The translations under genes and the position numbers were made by a program. Below the pieces are notes generated by a model. It was not told the DNA's origin. It was given only the letters and a program-made list of their open reading frames with translations, and ran no database searches. From positions 4,938,551 to 5,002,550 of the forward strand of contig CP011806.1 in the NCBI GenBank assembly GCA_001664505.1: a stretch of 64,000 nt of DNA, in the 5' to 3' direction. The stretch comes from Acidobacteria bacterium Mor1. GTDB taxonomy: Bacteria; Acidobacteriota; Polarisedimenticolia; Polarisedimenticolales; Polarisedimenticolaceae. This document shows, one piece after another, positions 57,577 to 64,000 of the stretch (position 1 is the stretch's first letter; each line of letters starts with the position of its first letter).

Positions 57577-58515
57577 CTACCCGTACATGTACCTGATGAA
57601 GTGGAAGAAGATCGGCGCGGTATAGGTCAGGCTGTCGAGGCGATCGAGAATTCCACCGTGCCCGGGCAGCAGCGACCCGCTGTCCTTGGTCCCCAGGTCA
57701 CGCTTGAGCGCCGAGATCACCACGTCGCCGACGAAGCCGCCGGCGCCGATCAGGAAGCCTACCAGCGCTGCCCAGGCGTGGGTCATCGGAGTCAACCAGG
57801 GCGCAAGGAGCATGGCCAGCAGCACCGTCGTGGCCACGCCGCCGATCAACCCCTCGATGGTCTTGTTGGGGCTGACCTTGGGGATCACCTTGTGGCGGCC
57901 CAGCAGCTTGCCCCACAGGAACTGGGACACGTCGTTGAACTGGGTCAGGAACACCAGGTACAGCACAAGCGCCGGCCCGCTTCCCTGAGGGTTGACGCTC
58001 GCCGGCAAGACCAGCAGGTAGGCGACATGGCCTACGGTGAAGACCGTGGTCATCAAGCCCCAGTGGATCATCCCCGCCGCCCGTAGGAACCCCTTGGTTT
58101 CACCGATCAGCACCATGCGGAAGGGCACGAAGAGGAACGCGTAGACCGGGACCCAGATGATGAACATCCCGTAACGGGCTTCGTGAATCCAGTAGTACTG
58201 GAGCGGGATCGCCAGGTATGCCCAGAACAACACCCGGCGGTCTGCCCGGCGGGTCGGGATCAGCGACAGGTATTCCTTGAGCGCCAGGAAGCTGACGAAG
58301 GCAAAGAACGCCAGGGAGATGCTGCGGCTGAGCACCATCGCCAGGGTGAAGACCGCCGCCATGACCCACCAGGAACGGACCCTGTCGGTCAGTTCGCCGA
58401 AGTCGGCGCCCGGCTTCGCCCGGCGCAGCAGGAACAGCACCGTGCTGGCCACGATCAGGATCCCGAAGATCCCGCCGAGGCTCCAGAGCACCCGCTGGTC
58501 TACGGGCAGGGTCAA
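57577..58515 (-). CDS. Phosphatidate cytidylyltransferase-like protein (CdsA family, YnbB-like)
   Basis: About 312 residues starting at a TTG that overlaps the upstream stop (TTGA), with GGAG five bases before it. Eight or so transmembrane helices. The C-terminal family signature is clear: SALKRDLGTKDSGSLLPGHGGILDRLDS. It makes CDP-diacylglycerol (or a similar CDP-lipid) from phosphatidate and CTP at the inner membrane. The tight coupling to a CDP-alcohol phosphatidyltransferase gene resembles the ynbA-ynbB pair of E. coli. It may serve a special lipid rather than bulk phospholipid synthesis. Confidence 0.87.
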   Translation of the reverse strand: MTLPVDQRVLWSLGGIFGILIVASTVLFLLRRAKPGADFGELTDRVRSWWVMAAVFTLAMVLSRSISLAFFAFVSFLALKEYLSLIPTRRADRRVLFWAYLAIPLQYYWIHEARYGMFIIWVPVYAFLFVPFRMVLIGETKGFLRAAGMIHWGLMTTVFTVGHVAYLLVLPASVNPQGSGPALVLYLVFLTQFNDVSQFLWGKLLGRHKVIPKVSPNKTIEGLIGGVATTVLLAMLLAPWLTPMTHAWAALVGFLIGAGGFVGDVVISALKRDLGTKDSGSLLPGHGGILDRLDSLTYTAPIFFHFIRYMYG

Positions 58516-59123
58516 GAGCTCTCCGCCCTCTCGGCAAGTGCGGCGCGCACCCGGTTGCGCACGGTCAGCGCCGTCAGCAGCAGGATGCCGCCGAGCCAGA
58601 TCGTGACCCAGCGGCCGCCGGGTTCGCCGACGCCCAGCGCCAGCGCCGTCGCGCCCATGACGAAGGCGCGGTCGCTCTTGCCCATCGGTCCGTCGTAGCG
58701 GCGGCCGGCGCCGATCTGGGTCGCGACCACACCGGCCAGTTCGGTCAGTCCGGCGCCGACGACGATCAGGATCACCAGCGGACCGTATACCCCGGGGTGC
58801 AGGGCGAGCGGAAGGTAGAGCGCCGCATCGGAGATCACGTCTCCGAGTTCGTTGAGCATGGCGCCCAGCGGCGATTCCATGCCGTGTTCCCGGGCCAGCA
58901 TGCCGTCGATGGCGTTGAGCGCCATGCGCAGGAAGAGGGTCAGGGGTACCAGCAGCAGCAGGCGGGGCCGGTCGGGGTAGAGCGCGACCAGCGCGCCGAC
59001 GGCGATCGAGAGCGCCATGGCGGCCAGCGTCACCTGGTTGGCGGTTACGCCGATGGCGGCCAGGCTGCGGCACAGCGGACGCAGCAGATTCTGAAAGGCG
59101 GGCTTGAGCTTGTAGATCGTCAT
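58512..59123 (-). CDS. CDP-alcohol phosphatidyltransferase with altered motif (YnbA-like)
   Basis: About 203 residues from the ATG at 59123, with about six transmembrane helices. The family motif D-x2-DG-x2-AR-x8-G-x3-D-x3-D appears as N-A-I-DG-M-L-AR...G-A-M-L-N...D, so the first and third catalytic acidic positions are Asn. This occurs in YnbA-like proteins and differs from PgsA/PssA enzymes. Substrate and even activity are therefore uncertain; it may use a different nucleotide-activated donor. Its stop overlaps the start of the CdsA-like gene. MTIYKLKPAFQNLLRP opens the protein as in homologues. Confidence 0.8.
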   Translation of the reverse strand: MTIYKLKPAFQNLLRPLCRSLAAIGVTANQVTLAAMALSIAVGALVALYPDRPRLLLLVPLTLFLRMALNAIDGMLAREHGMESPLGAMLNELGDVISDAALYLPLALHPGVYGPLVILIVVGAGLTELAGVVATQIGAGRRYDGPMGKSDRAFVMGATALALGVGEPGGRWVTIWLGGILLLTALTVRNRVRAALAERAESS

Positions 59124-59275
59124 GGCTTCACGGAGAGCTCGGGCGGAACTCTGCGGCGCCATGGTGCCACGAATTCAGCAATGGCTGGGAGGGGAGTTCG
59201 TTCGGGTGCGGGGACGAACCGAGGGGTGGGGCGCGAGGCGGGGGGAAGCGCCGGCGGAGCCGGCCCCGGCGAAGT

Positions 59276-59316
59276 GAGGGCCGGCCGGTCAGCAAAACGG
59301 CTGCCGGCCGGCCCTC
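59276..59316. terminator. Long GC hairpin downstream of the fasciclin gene
   Basis: GAGGGCCGGCCGG (59276-59288) and CCGGCCGGCCCTC (59304-59316) form a perfect 13-bp stem with a 15-base loop. It lies just beyond the stop of the minus-strand fasciclin gene; no T run follows. Confidence 0.55.
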
Positions 59317-59332
59317 GAGCCGGAGGGGGAAA

Positions 59333-60289
59333 CTACTCGAACAGGATGTCGTCGATCACGAAGACCACGCCGTTGCTGGCGGTGATGTCGCGGATGACGA
59401 GCTTGATGCCGTTTACCTGACGGCGGCGTGCGTTGAAGTCCAGCTCCAGGCCGCCCAGGGCCTGCAGCTCGCTACCGAAAATGTCCAGCTGGAGCAGGTC
59501 CTTGCTGGTGTACTCGGCGGCGACGACATGGTCGAGGAGCACGGCGGTCAGGGTTTCGACGTCGATGTTGTCCGGGTCTACGCCGGCGTTCTCGAAAGCC
59601 TCGTTGGTCGGGGCGAACACGGTGAAGGGGCCGGGCCCGCTCAGGGTTTCGACCAGATCGGCGTTGACCACGGCGGTGACCAGCGTCGAGAGAGCGGGGG
59701 TGGCGATCGCCAGGTCGACGATGGTCGGCGCGGAATCTTCAAGCAGCACGCCGTCGATCAGGAAGACCGAACCGTTGCTGGCCTTGATGCGATCGCTGAC
59801 GACCTCGATGCCGTTGACGGTCAGCGGGCGAGCGGACAGGGACAGGTCGAGCCCGCCCACAGTCGGGACACGGTCGCCGGCGCGAGCTTCGAAGCGCAGG
59901 TAGAGCTCGCTCAGGTCGCCGTAGACCACGTGGTCGAGCAGCACGCCGGTGAGGGTCTCTTCATCGACGGCGTCCGGGTCGATCCCGGCGGCGGCGAAGG
60001 CGTCGTTGGTCGGGGCGAAGACGGTCCAGTCTCCACCCTCGTCGAGGGTCTCGGCGAGGCCGGCCTTGAGCACCGCGTCGACCAGGGTCGAAAGCGACGG
60101 AGTGGCCAGGGCGAGGTCGACGATGCTCTCGTCGGAGGTGACCGCCTGGTCCAGCGGCGAGTTCACCACCGGCGACAGGCCGGGGCCGATCAGCGGAGCA
60201 CGGAAGCGGGCTTCGGCCGGAACGGCCAGAGCCAGGGTCATCAGGCAGGTCAGCGCGGTTGCGGCGATACGTCCCTTGTAGCGGTGCAT
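59333..60289 (-). CDS. Secreted protein with two fasciclin domains
   Basis: 318 residues with a signal peptide (about 1-27). Two fasciclin (FAS1) domains in tandem: first about 55-180 (IVDLALATPSLSTLVDAVLKAGLAETL, TVFAPTNDAF, LLDHVVYG), second about 190-318 (IVDLAIATPALSTLVTAVVNADLVETL, TVFAPTNEAF, LLDHVVAAEY, ending in VFVIDDILFE). FAS1 domains mediate adhesion and cell-surface contacts. GAGGAGGACC precedes the ATG. A second fasciclin gene lies in the sigma/anti-sigma operon at the window end; MPT70/MPT83-type fasciclins are SigK targets in mycobacteria, so this gene may belong to that regulon. Confidence 0.88.
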   Translation of the reverse strand: MHRYKGRIAATALTCLMTLALAVPAEARFRAPLIGPGLSPVVNSPLDQAVTSDESIVDLALATPSLSTLVDAVLKAGLAETLDEGGDWTVFAPTNDAFAAAGIDPDAVDEETLTGVLLDHVVYGDLSELYLRFEARAGDRVPTVGGLDLSLSARPLTVNGIEVVSDRIKASNGSVFLIDGVLLEDSAPTIVDLAIATPALSTLVTAVVNADLVETLSGPGPFTVFAPTNEAFENAGVDPDNIDVETLTAVLLDHVVAAEYTSKDLLQLDIFGSELQALGGLELDFNARRRQVNGIKLVIRDITASNGVVFVIDDILFE

Positions 60290-60407
60290 TGGGGGGTCCT
60301 CCTCGGATGTTTCGATGGCAGTCCTGGACGTCTTGCCCAGGATCTGTTCGTAACTTGTCTAGGACAGTGGTTTCGCGAACCCCCGGGAGGTGGATGCACC
60401 GGATGCG

Positions 60408-60415
60408 AAAAAAAA
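60408..60415 (-). terminator. T-tract downstream of the thioredoxin gene
   Basis: On the minus strand eight T follow a GC-rich segment with weak pairing potential (around 60420-60450), about 95 bases after the thioredoxin stop. A terminator is plausible; the stem is not clear. Confidence 0.3.
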
Positions 60416-60506
60416 CAGAAATCCCCGACTCGGAGCTCGGCGGGCGCCCCGGATCAGGCTATTGCGCGCAGTTTCGGTCGATTTCGGACGAAATCGAATC
60501 AGCCGG

Positions 60507-61025
60507 CTATTCGGCCACGATGCCGTGTTTCTTGGCGATCCTGTCCAGCTTCCGGCGGTAGCTACCCGGGCCCCGGTAGCCGCTCATCCGCTCGACCGGG
60601 GTCCCGTCGGCCTTGGCAATGATGATCGTCGGGTAGGACTGGATGTCGTAGCGATCGGCCAGCTCAACCCCGGAGAGGCCTCCAGGACCCTTCCGGCTGG
60701 ACTCGCAATCCACCTGGACCGGGACAAAGGCGGCGTCGATCGATTCGGCGACCTTGGCGTCGTAGAACGTGACGGCATCCATCTTCTTGCAGGGGCCGCA
60801 CCACTCGGCGTAGAAGTCGATCATCAGCAGCTTGTTCTGGGTCGCGGCCTGGTTCAGCGCTTCCTCGTAGGGGACCCACTGGAACGGCCGGGGCCCCGAC
60901 GGAGTCGGCACGTAGAGTTGGGTGAAGAGCATCCAGACCAAGAACGCTCCGGCACCCAGGGTGAAGGCTCGCTCGAGCCAGACCTTGCGGGCGCTGCGGG
61001 GCGCGGCGGCATCGATTTCGGCCAT
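60507..61025 (-). CDS. Membrane-anchored thioredoxin-family protein
   Basis: 172 residues. One transmembrane helix (about 18-38, FTLGAGAFLVWMLFTQLYV) then a thioredoxin domain facing outward. The redox site WCGPC is at 75-79. A cis-Pro in SYPTIIIA and GDSD-like EERMSGYRGPGS are visible. It resembles DsbD-gamma/thioredoxin-7 domains that reduce periplasmic disulphides or assist cytochrome c maturation, fitting the many c-type cytochromes of the window. Substrates unknown. It lies 117 bases downstream of the HAD phosphatase gene. Confidence 0.83.
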   Translation of the reverse strand: MAEIDAAAPRSARKVWLERAFTLGAGAFLVWMLFTQLYVPTPSGPRPFQWVPYEEALNQAATQNKLLMIDFYAEWCGPCKKMDAVTFYDAKVAESIDAAFVPVQVDCESSRKGPGGLSGVELADRYDIQSYPTIIIAKADGTPVERMSGYRGPGSYRRKLDRIAKKHGIVAE

Positions 61026-61142
61026 TTCCGTGCGGTCTCCACCATTTTCCCGAAGCGTCCGACCTCGGGTGTCTGTATCGATTGAAACACAGACGGCGCA
61101 GGATTTCTTCCCGCGCGCCCCGGCGCCGGCGGGCCTGGTCCG

Positions 61143-61808
61143 CTAACCCGGGTCCATCAGGTGGGGCAGGATGTCCCGCAGGTCGCCGGTATCGACGACC
61201 ACGTCCGCCTTGGCCACCAGCTCCTCGCTCTTGGGGCAGAAGGCGATGCTGAAGCCGGCGGCATCGGCGATCCACACGTCGTTGCCCGAGTCCCCGACGT
61301 AGGCGCAGCGGGAGAGGGGAATGCCTTCCCGCAGCGCCACCGCGCGGAGCGCCGTCTCCTTGCCCTGCATGTCGAAGGGGGTCGCCTGCCAGTGGCTGAT
61401 CTTGCCCGCGTCGTCGAAGCCGATGTGGTTGCAGTAGACCTCGGCGAAGGGATGCTCGGGCAACAGGGTGTTGAGCATCAGATCCAGCGTGCCCGAGATC
61501 ACGATCAGCCGGGAGCCGGTGCCCTCCAACGCTTTCAGCATCTCGCGGGTGCCCGGGATCAGCTCCAGCGGCGCAAAGCCCTCGATCATGTCGCTCTTCG
61601 TGGCGCCGGCGTCACGCCAGCCGGTGACGTCCATCTCGACCCAGTCGGCGTAGGAGATCTTGCCCGCCACGTAGTCGGCGTAGCGCTGCTTGTTGACCTC
61701 GCCGGTGCCGATGTAGCGCTTGTTCAGCACTTCCCAGACGGTCCAGTCGTCGGGATGCCGGACCAGGGTGCCGTCGATGTCGAAGGCGATCAGGTCGAAG
61801 CGGCTCAA
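61143..61808 (-). CDS. HAD-IB family phosphatase (SerB-like)
   Basis: About 221 residues from a TTG at 61808. HAD motif I FDIDGTLV (nucleophile D10, D12), motif II VISGTLD, and motifs III/IV GDSGNDVWIADAAG are complete. The helical cap after motif I (YIGTGEVNKQRYADYV) is the subclass IB type of phosphoserine phosphatase. It probably hydrolyses a phosphomonoester such as phosphoserine, but close relatives use other substrates. It starts seven bases after the anti-sigma stop and is the last tightly spaced gene of the fasciclin - sigma - anti-sigma unit. Confidence 0.82.
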   Translation of the reverse strand: MSRFDLIAFDIDGTLVRHPDDWTVWEVLNKRYIGTGEVNKQRYADYVAGKISYADWVEMDVTGWRDAGATKSDMIEGFAPLELIPGTREMLKALEGTGSRLIVISGTLDLMLNTLLPEHPFAEVYCNHIGFDDAGKISHWQATPFDMQGKETALRAVALREGIPLSRCAYVGDSGNDVWIADAAGFSIAFCPKSEELVAKADVVVDTGDLRDILPHLMDPG

Positions 61809-61815
61809 GATCCGA

Positions 61816-62655
61816 TCAGGCCTCGACCGCCGCGATGACCAGCAGCGGGCCGGCCGAGACCACCACGCCACCCTTCTTCTCGCGGGTGATGGCGAAGACC
61901 GCGGGACTGTCCACCGCGAGCTTCGAATCGATCGGGATGATCGCCTCGCCCGCTCCCGCCGGCATGTCGAACACGCCGCCGTCGACCGGGTGCTTGTCCA
62001 CCTCGGGGTCGACGATCCAGAGCTGGTACTGATCGTCGCTGTCGGCGATGGCCGGCAGGCCGCTCAGGCGCATGAAGCCGCGCTGCTCGGCGTTGCTCCA
62101 GACCACGTCGCCGGTCACCCCTTCGTAGCCTTCCACCGTCGGCGGGGCCCAGGCGACCGTGATCACGTCGGACGCCTGATCGAGCAGGAACTGGCGCTCC
62201 TCGGCCGCGGTGGGCGGCAGGTCCTCGACCACCTCGGTCGGAGTGCCGGTCGGCTGATCCGGGCCGCCGATCGGCCAGGGAACGAAGGCCAGGGCCAGCG
62301 CGGCAGCCACCGCCCAACCCAGCCAGGTCATCGGATTGAAGCCCTTGTCGCCCCTGCCCTCGCCGGCATCTTTGCCGGGGAAGGGAACCACGTCAGGGGT
62401 TGCAGCCGGTTTGGCCCGGCTGACGAACTCGGCGGACTGGGCCATGACCTTGGCCCGCAGATCCGAGGGCAGGGCTTCGGCGCCGCCGGCGCGGCGCTGG
62501 ATCGCCAGATCGGCGGCAGCAGCGGCCAACTCCAGCTCTTCCTCGATGAACTCGTCCTGAGCGGCGAGCATCGGATCGAGCTCGCGCAGTTCGTCGGAAT
62601 CGAGCCCTTCGGTGGCGCGGGCGGTCATCAGGTCGAGAAGGCGATCGCGGTTCAT
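61816..62655 (-). CDS. RskA-type anti-sigma factor
   Basis: 279 residues. The N-terminal ~80 cytosolic residues (LDSDELRELDPMLAAQDEFIEEE) would bind the sigma factor. A transmembrane helix (about 110-128, WLGWAVAAALALAFVPWPI) leads to a periplasmic RskA-like C-terminal domain: VTGDVVWSNAEQRGFMRLSGLPAI, DDQYQLWIVDPEVDKHPVDGGVFDMPAG and FAITREKKGG. Such domains are cut in steps by proteases to release sigma-K. ATG overlaps the sigma stop (ATGA). It should hold the sigma factor inactive at the inner membrane. Confidence 0.88.
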   Translation of the reverse strand: MNRDRLLDLMTARATEGLDSDELRELDPMLAAQDEFIEEELELAAAAADLAIQRRAGGAEALPSDLRAKVMAQSAEFVSRAKPAATPDVVPFPGKDAGEGRGDKGFNPMTWLGWAVAAALALAFVPWPIGGPDQPTGTPTEVVEDLPPTAAEERQFLLDQASDVITVAWAPPTVEGYEGVTGDVVWSNAEQRGFMRLSGLPAIADSDDQYQLWIVDPEVDKHPVDGGVFDMPAGAGEAIIPIDSKLAVDSPAVFAITREKKGGVVVSAGPLLVIAAVEA

Positions 62656-63380
62656 CGCATGGCCTCCCCGCCGATGCCGCTTCGAGATGCGGTCATGGCG
62701 TCACGGATCCTCAGGAGCCCCCTTCGGATGTGTGTCTTGACGGTTCCGAGAGGCAATCCGAGCTTCTCGGAGATGATCTGGTGGCTGTATCCGTAGTAGA
62801 CCGAGAGCCGGATCGCTTCCCGCTGCTCGGGTTTGAGTTCTTCCATCAGCTTCTCGGCCCGCTCGGCCTCGTCCACCGTTTCGATGGCGACACCGGCCGG
62901 GGCCTCGCTGACCTCGACGGCCTTGTCCAGTTCCTCGGTGGTCGGCTGCCGCTTGCTCTTGCGCAGCCGGTCGATCAGCCGCCTGCGGGCGATCATCGCC
63001 ACGAAGGTGGTTTCCGACGCCTTGTTCTCGTCGTAGCGGCCGGCGTTGGACCACAATTCGATGAAGATTTCCTGGACGGCGTCTTCCGCCTCGGCCCGGT
63101 TGCGCGTGAAGCGGTGGGCCAGAGACCACACCAGATCGCCGTACCGGTCGAGTACGGCAGACACGGCCGCCTGGTCTCCCTGGGCTACTCGGCTCAAAAG
63201 CGGGTCATTCACGGACAACGGGCTTTCTTCGGCACATCCTTGTTCGGAGGCGGATTCTACCTCATTTCTCGGTCCACTCCACCGCCGTGAGGTGGGGCGG
63301 CCGGTCTCCACCGGAAGCGGCCGGGCGGGAGTCCACCCGTCGCCGAACGACGCCGCGTGCTCTCCCTGCCAGGCCATCAT
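62652..63380 (-). CDS. ECF RNA polymerase sigma factor (SigK-like)
   Basis: 242 residues if it starts at ATG 63380 (AGGA five bases upstream). GTG/TTG starts at 63212-63218 would give the usual ~185-residue core, and the first 56 residues do not look like sigma sequence, so the true start is uncertain. Region 2: YGDLVWSLAHRFTRNRAEAEDAVQEIFIELW. Region 4: LKPEQREAIRLSVYYGYSHQIISEKLGLPLGTVKTHIRRGL. The RskA partner and the fasciclin gene on either side identify it as SigK-like. It is likely released by an extracytoplasmic signal. Confidence 0.88.
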   Translation of the reverse strand: MMAWQGEHAASFGDGWTPARPLPVETGRPTSRRWSGPRNEVESASEQGCAEESPLSVNDPLLSRVAQGDQAAVSAVLDRYGDLVWSLAHRFTRNRAEAEDAVQEIFIELWSNAGRYDENKASETTFVAMIARRRLIDRLRKSKRQPTTEELDKAVEVSEAPAGVAIETVDEAERAEKLMEELKPEQREAIRLSVYYGYSHQIISEKLGLPLGTVKTHIRRGLLRIRDAMTASRSGIGGEAMR

Positions 63381-63412
63381 CCAGTCCTTTCGTCAAGAAG
63401 CCGCGTTCGGAT

Positions 63413-64000
63413 TCAGCGGCGGGAGGCGTGCATCGCCGGGGCCATCATGTCCTCCAGCGTGTCGTCCAGGGCGTAGCGCAGGATCCAGGCCTGTTCCCGG
63501 GCATCGTGCTCGGATGCGGCCTCGGCCAGGGCGTGTTCCAGGCGGTCGACCGAACGGCCGGGCAGCTCGTAGTTGCCGGCGATCAGGCTGCGGGCGGCGA
63601 TCTCGTAGACCGCGCGGCAGGCCTCGGGCTGGTCGCGGTTATAGAGCGGCACGCCACGGTCGATGGCCAGGCGGATGATCTCCGTGGCCTCGTTGGCGGG
63701 CGCCGTCAGCGAGGCTGCGTCGAAGTTCGGCGGAAGCAGGACCGCGTCGATCACGTGGATCACGCCGTTCTCGGCGAAGACGTCGGTGGCGGTGACGTTG
63801 GCCGAACCGATGCGGACGCCCCGCTTGATGTCGATCTCGGCCCGTTGACCGTTGAGCGTTTTGACCGAGCGCAGGTTGGTCACGTCCTCGGCGGTCAGCC
63901 GGCCGCTGGCCACGTGGTAGGTCAGGATGTCGATCAGCTTCTGCTTGTTCTGCGGTTCGAGCAGGCTGGCCACGACGCCGGCGGGAAGCGCGGCGAAGGC
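63413..64000 (-). CDS. Fasciclin-domain protein, cut by the window end
   Basis: Partial: the 5' end lies beyond 64000. The visible part reads from AFAALPAGVVASLLEP, a fasciclin core (...LIDILTYHVASGRLTAEDV, GSANVTATDVFAENGVIHVIDAVLLPP), followed by a ~85-residue C-terminal helical extension (EIIRLAIDRGVPLYNRDQPEACRAVYEIAARS...) found in some FAS1-sigK-linked proteins. It precedes the sigma gene by 32 bases, so it is in the same operon. Same family as the two-domain protein at 59333-60289. Confidence 0.85.
   Translation of the reverse strand, partial: AFAALPAGVVASLLEPQNKQKLIDILTYHVASGRLTAEDVTNLRSVKTLNGQRAEIDIKRGVRIGSANVTATDVFAENGVIHVIDAVLLPPNFDAASLTAPANEATEIIRLAIDRGVPLYNRDQPEACRAVYEIAARSLIAGNYELPGRSVDRLEHALAEAASEHDAREQAWILRYALDDTLEDMMAPAMHASRR

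Noticed and set aside
1-64000. CRISPR arrays, insertion sequences, prophage
   Set aside because: No regularly spaced short repeats, transposase or phage genes were seen; the repeats found are within proteins or are operator-like.

Overview
The window is high-GC bacterial chromosome with densely packed genes. I saw no rRNA or tRNA gene, insertion sequence, phage gene or CRISPR array. The gene content is an ECF sigma factor of the phosphorylation-controlled type beside its own Ser/Thr kinase, WPQWRG-type PQQ-like propellers, thrombospondin type 3 repeats, many secreted proteins ending in a Cys-containing FN3-like module, di-haem oxidoreductases and a BlaI/M56 pair. Together these suggest an Acidobacteriota member, perhaps of the Thermoanaerobaculia type. 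That placement is an inference from gene families, not a search result. The organism is a didermic respirer: the window encodes lipoproteins, periplasmic c-type cytochromes, a Tat-exported molybdoenzyme and a Rieske/cytochrome b complex.

Layout. 1-10 kb holds secreted proteins (a three-repeat protein, a PQQ-like propeller, a beta-helix protein, a DUF6265 protein, a zinc-protease lipoprotein and a heparinase-like lyase). 10-13.7 kb holds the sigma factor/kinase pair. 13.7-19 kb holds an acyl-CoA ligase and a BlaI - M56 peptidase - S41 peptidase operon with visible operators. 19-24.7 kb holds a TetR-controlled lipid-binding membrane protein and the tesA/ybbA/ybbP-type esterase-ABC cluster. 24.7-36.7 kb is mixed housekeeping (M48 protease, acyltransferase, PQQ-like propeller, purK-purE, AraC regulator).

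36.7-43 kb is the most striking region. One minus-strand operon encodes a Rieske protein, a b6-type cytochrome b, an eight-haem hydroxylamine-oxidoreductase-family cytochrome, NapA and a NapB-like protein with four haem motifs. As laid out, a quinol-oxidising Rieske/b unit could feed electrons to nitrate reduction and to nitrite or hydroxylamine chemistry without NapC or NrfH.

43-57.6 kb is secreted and redox-associated: a lipoprotein, a Cys-rich small protein, an esterase with a haem-bearing toroid protein, a four-gene operon with two tandem di-haem oxidoreductases, a sigma-54-type promoter, a MarR regulator, a 14-repeat propeller protein and a second zinc-protease-like protein. 57.6-64 kb holds a CdsA-like/CDP-alcohol transferase pair, a two-domain fasciclin protein, a thioredoxin, a HAD phosphatase, and a fasciclin - ECF sigma - RskA anti-sigma operon cut by the window end.

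Regulation visible in the DNA: three sigma-54-type -24/-12 promoters before secreted-protein genes; palindromic operators for BlaI, TetR and MarR type repressors; several conventional -35/-10 pairs, often with a TAGNCT-like -10; and GC-rich hairpins between most convergent gene pairs.
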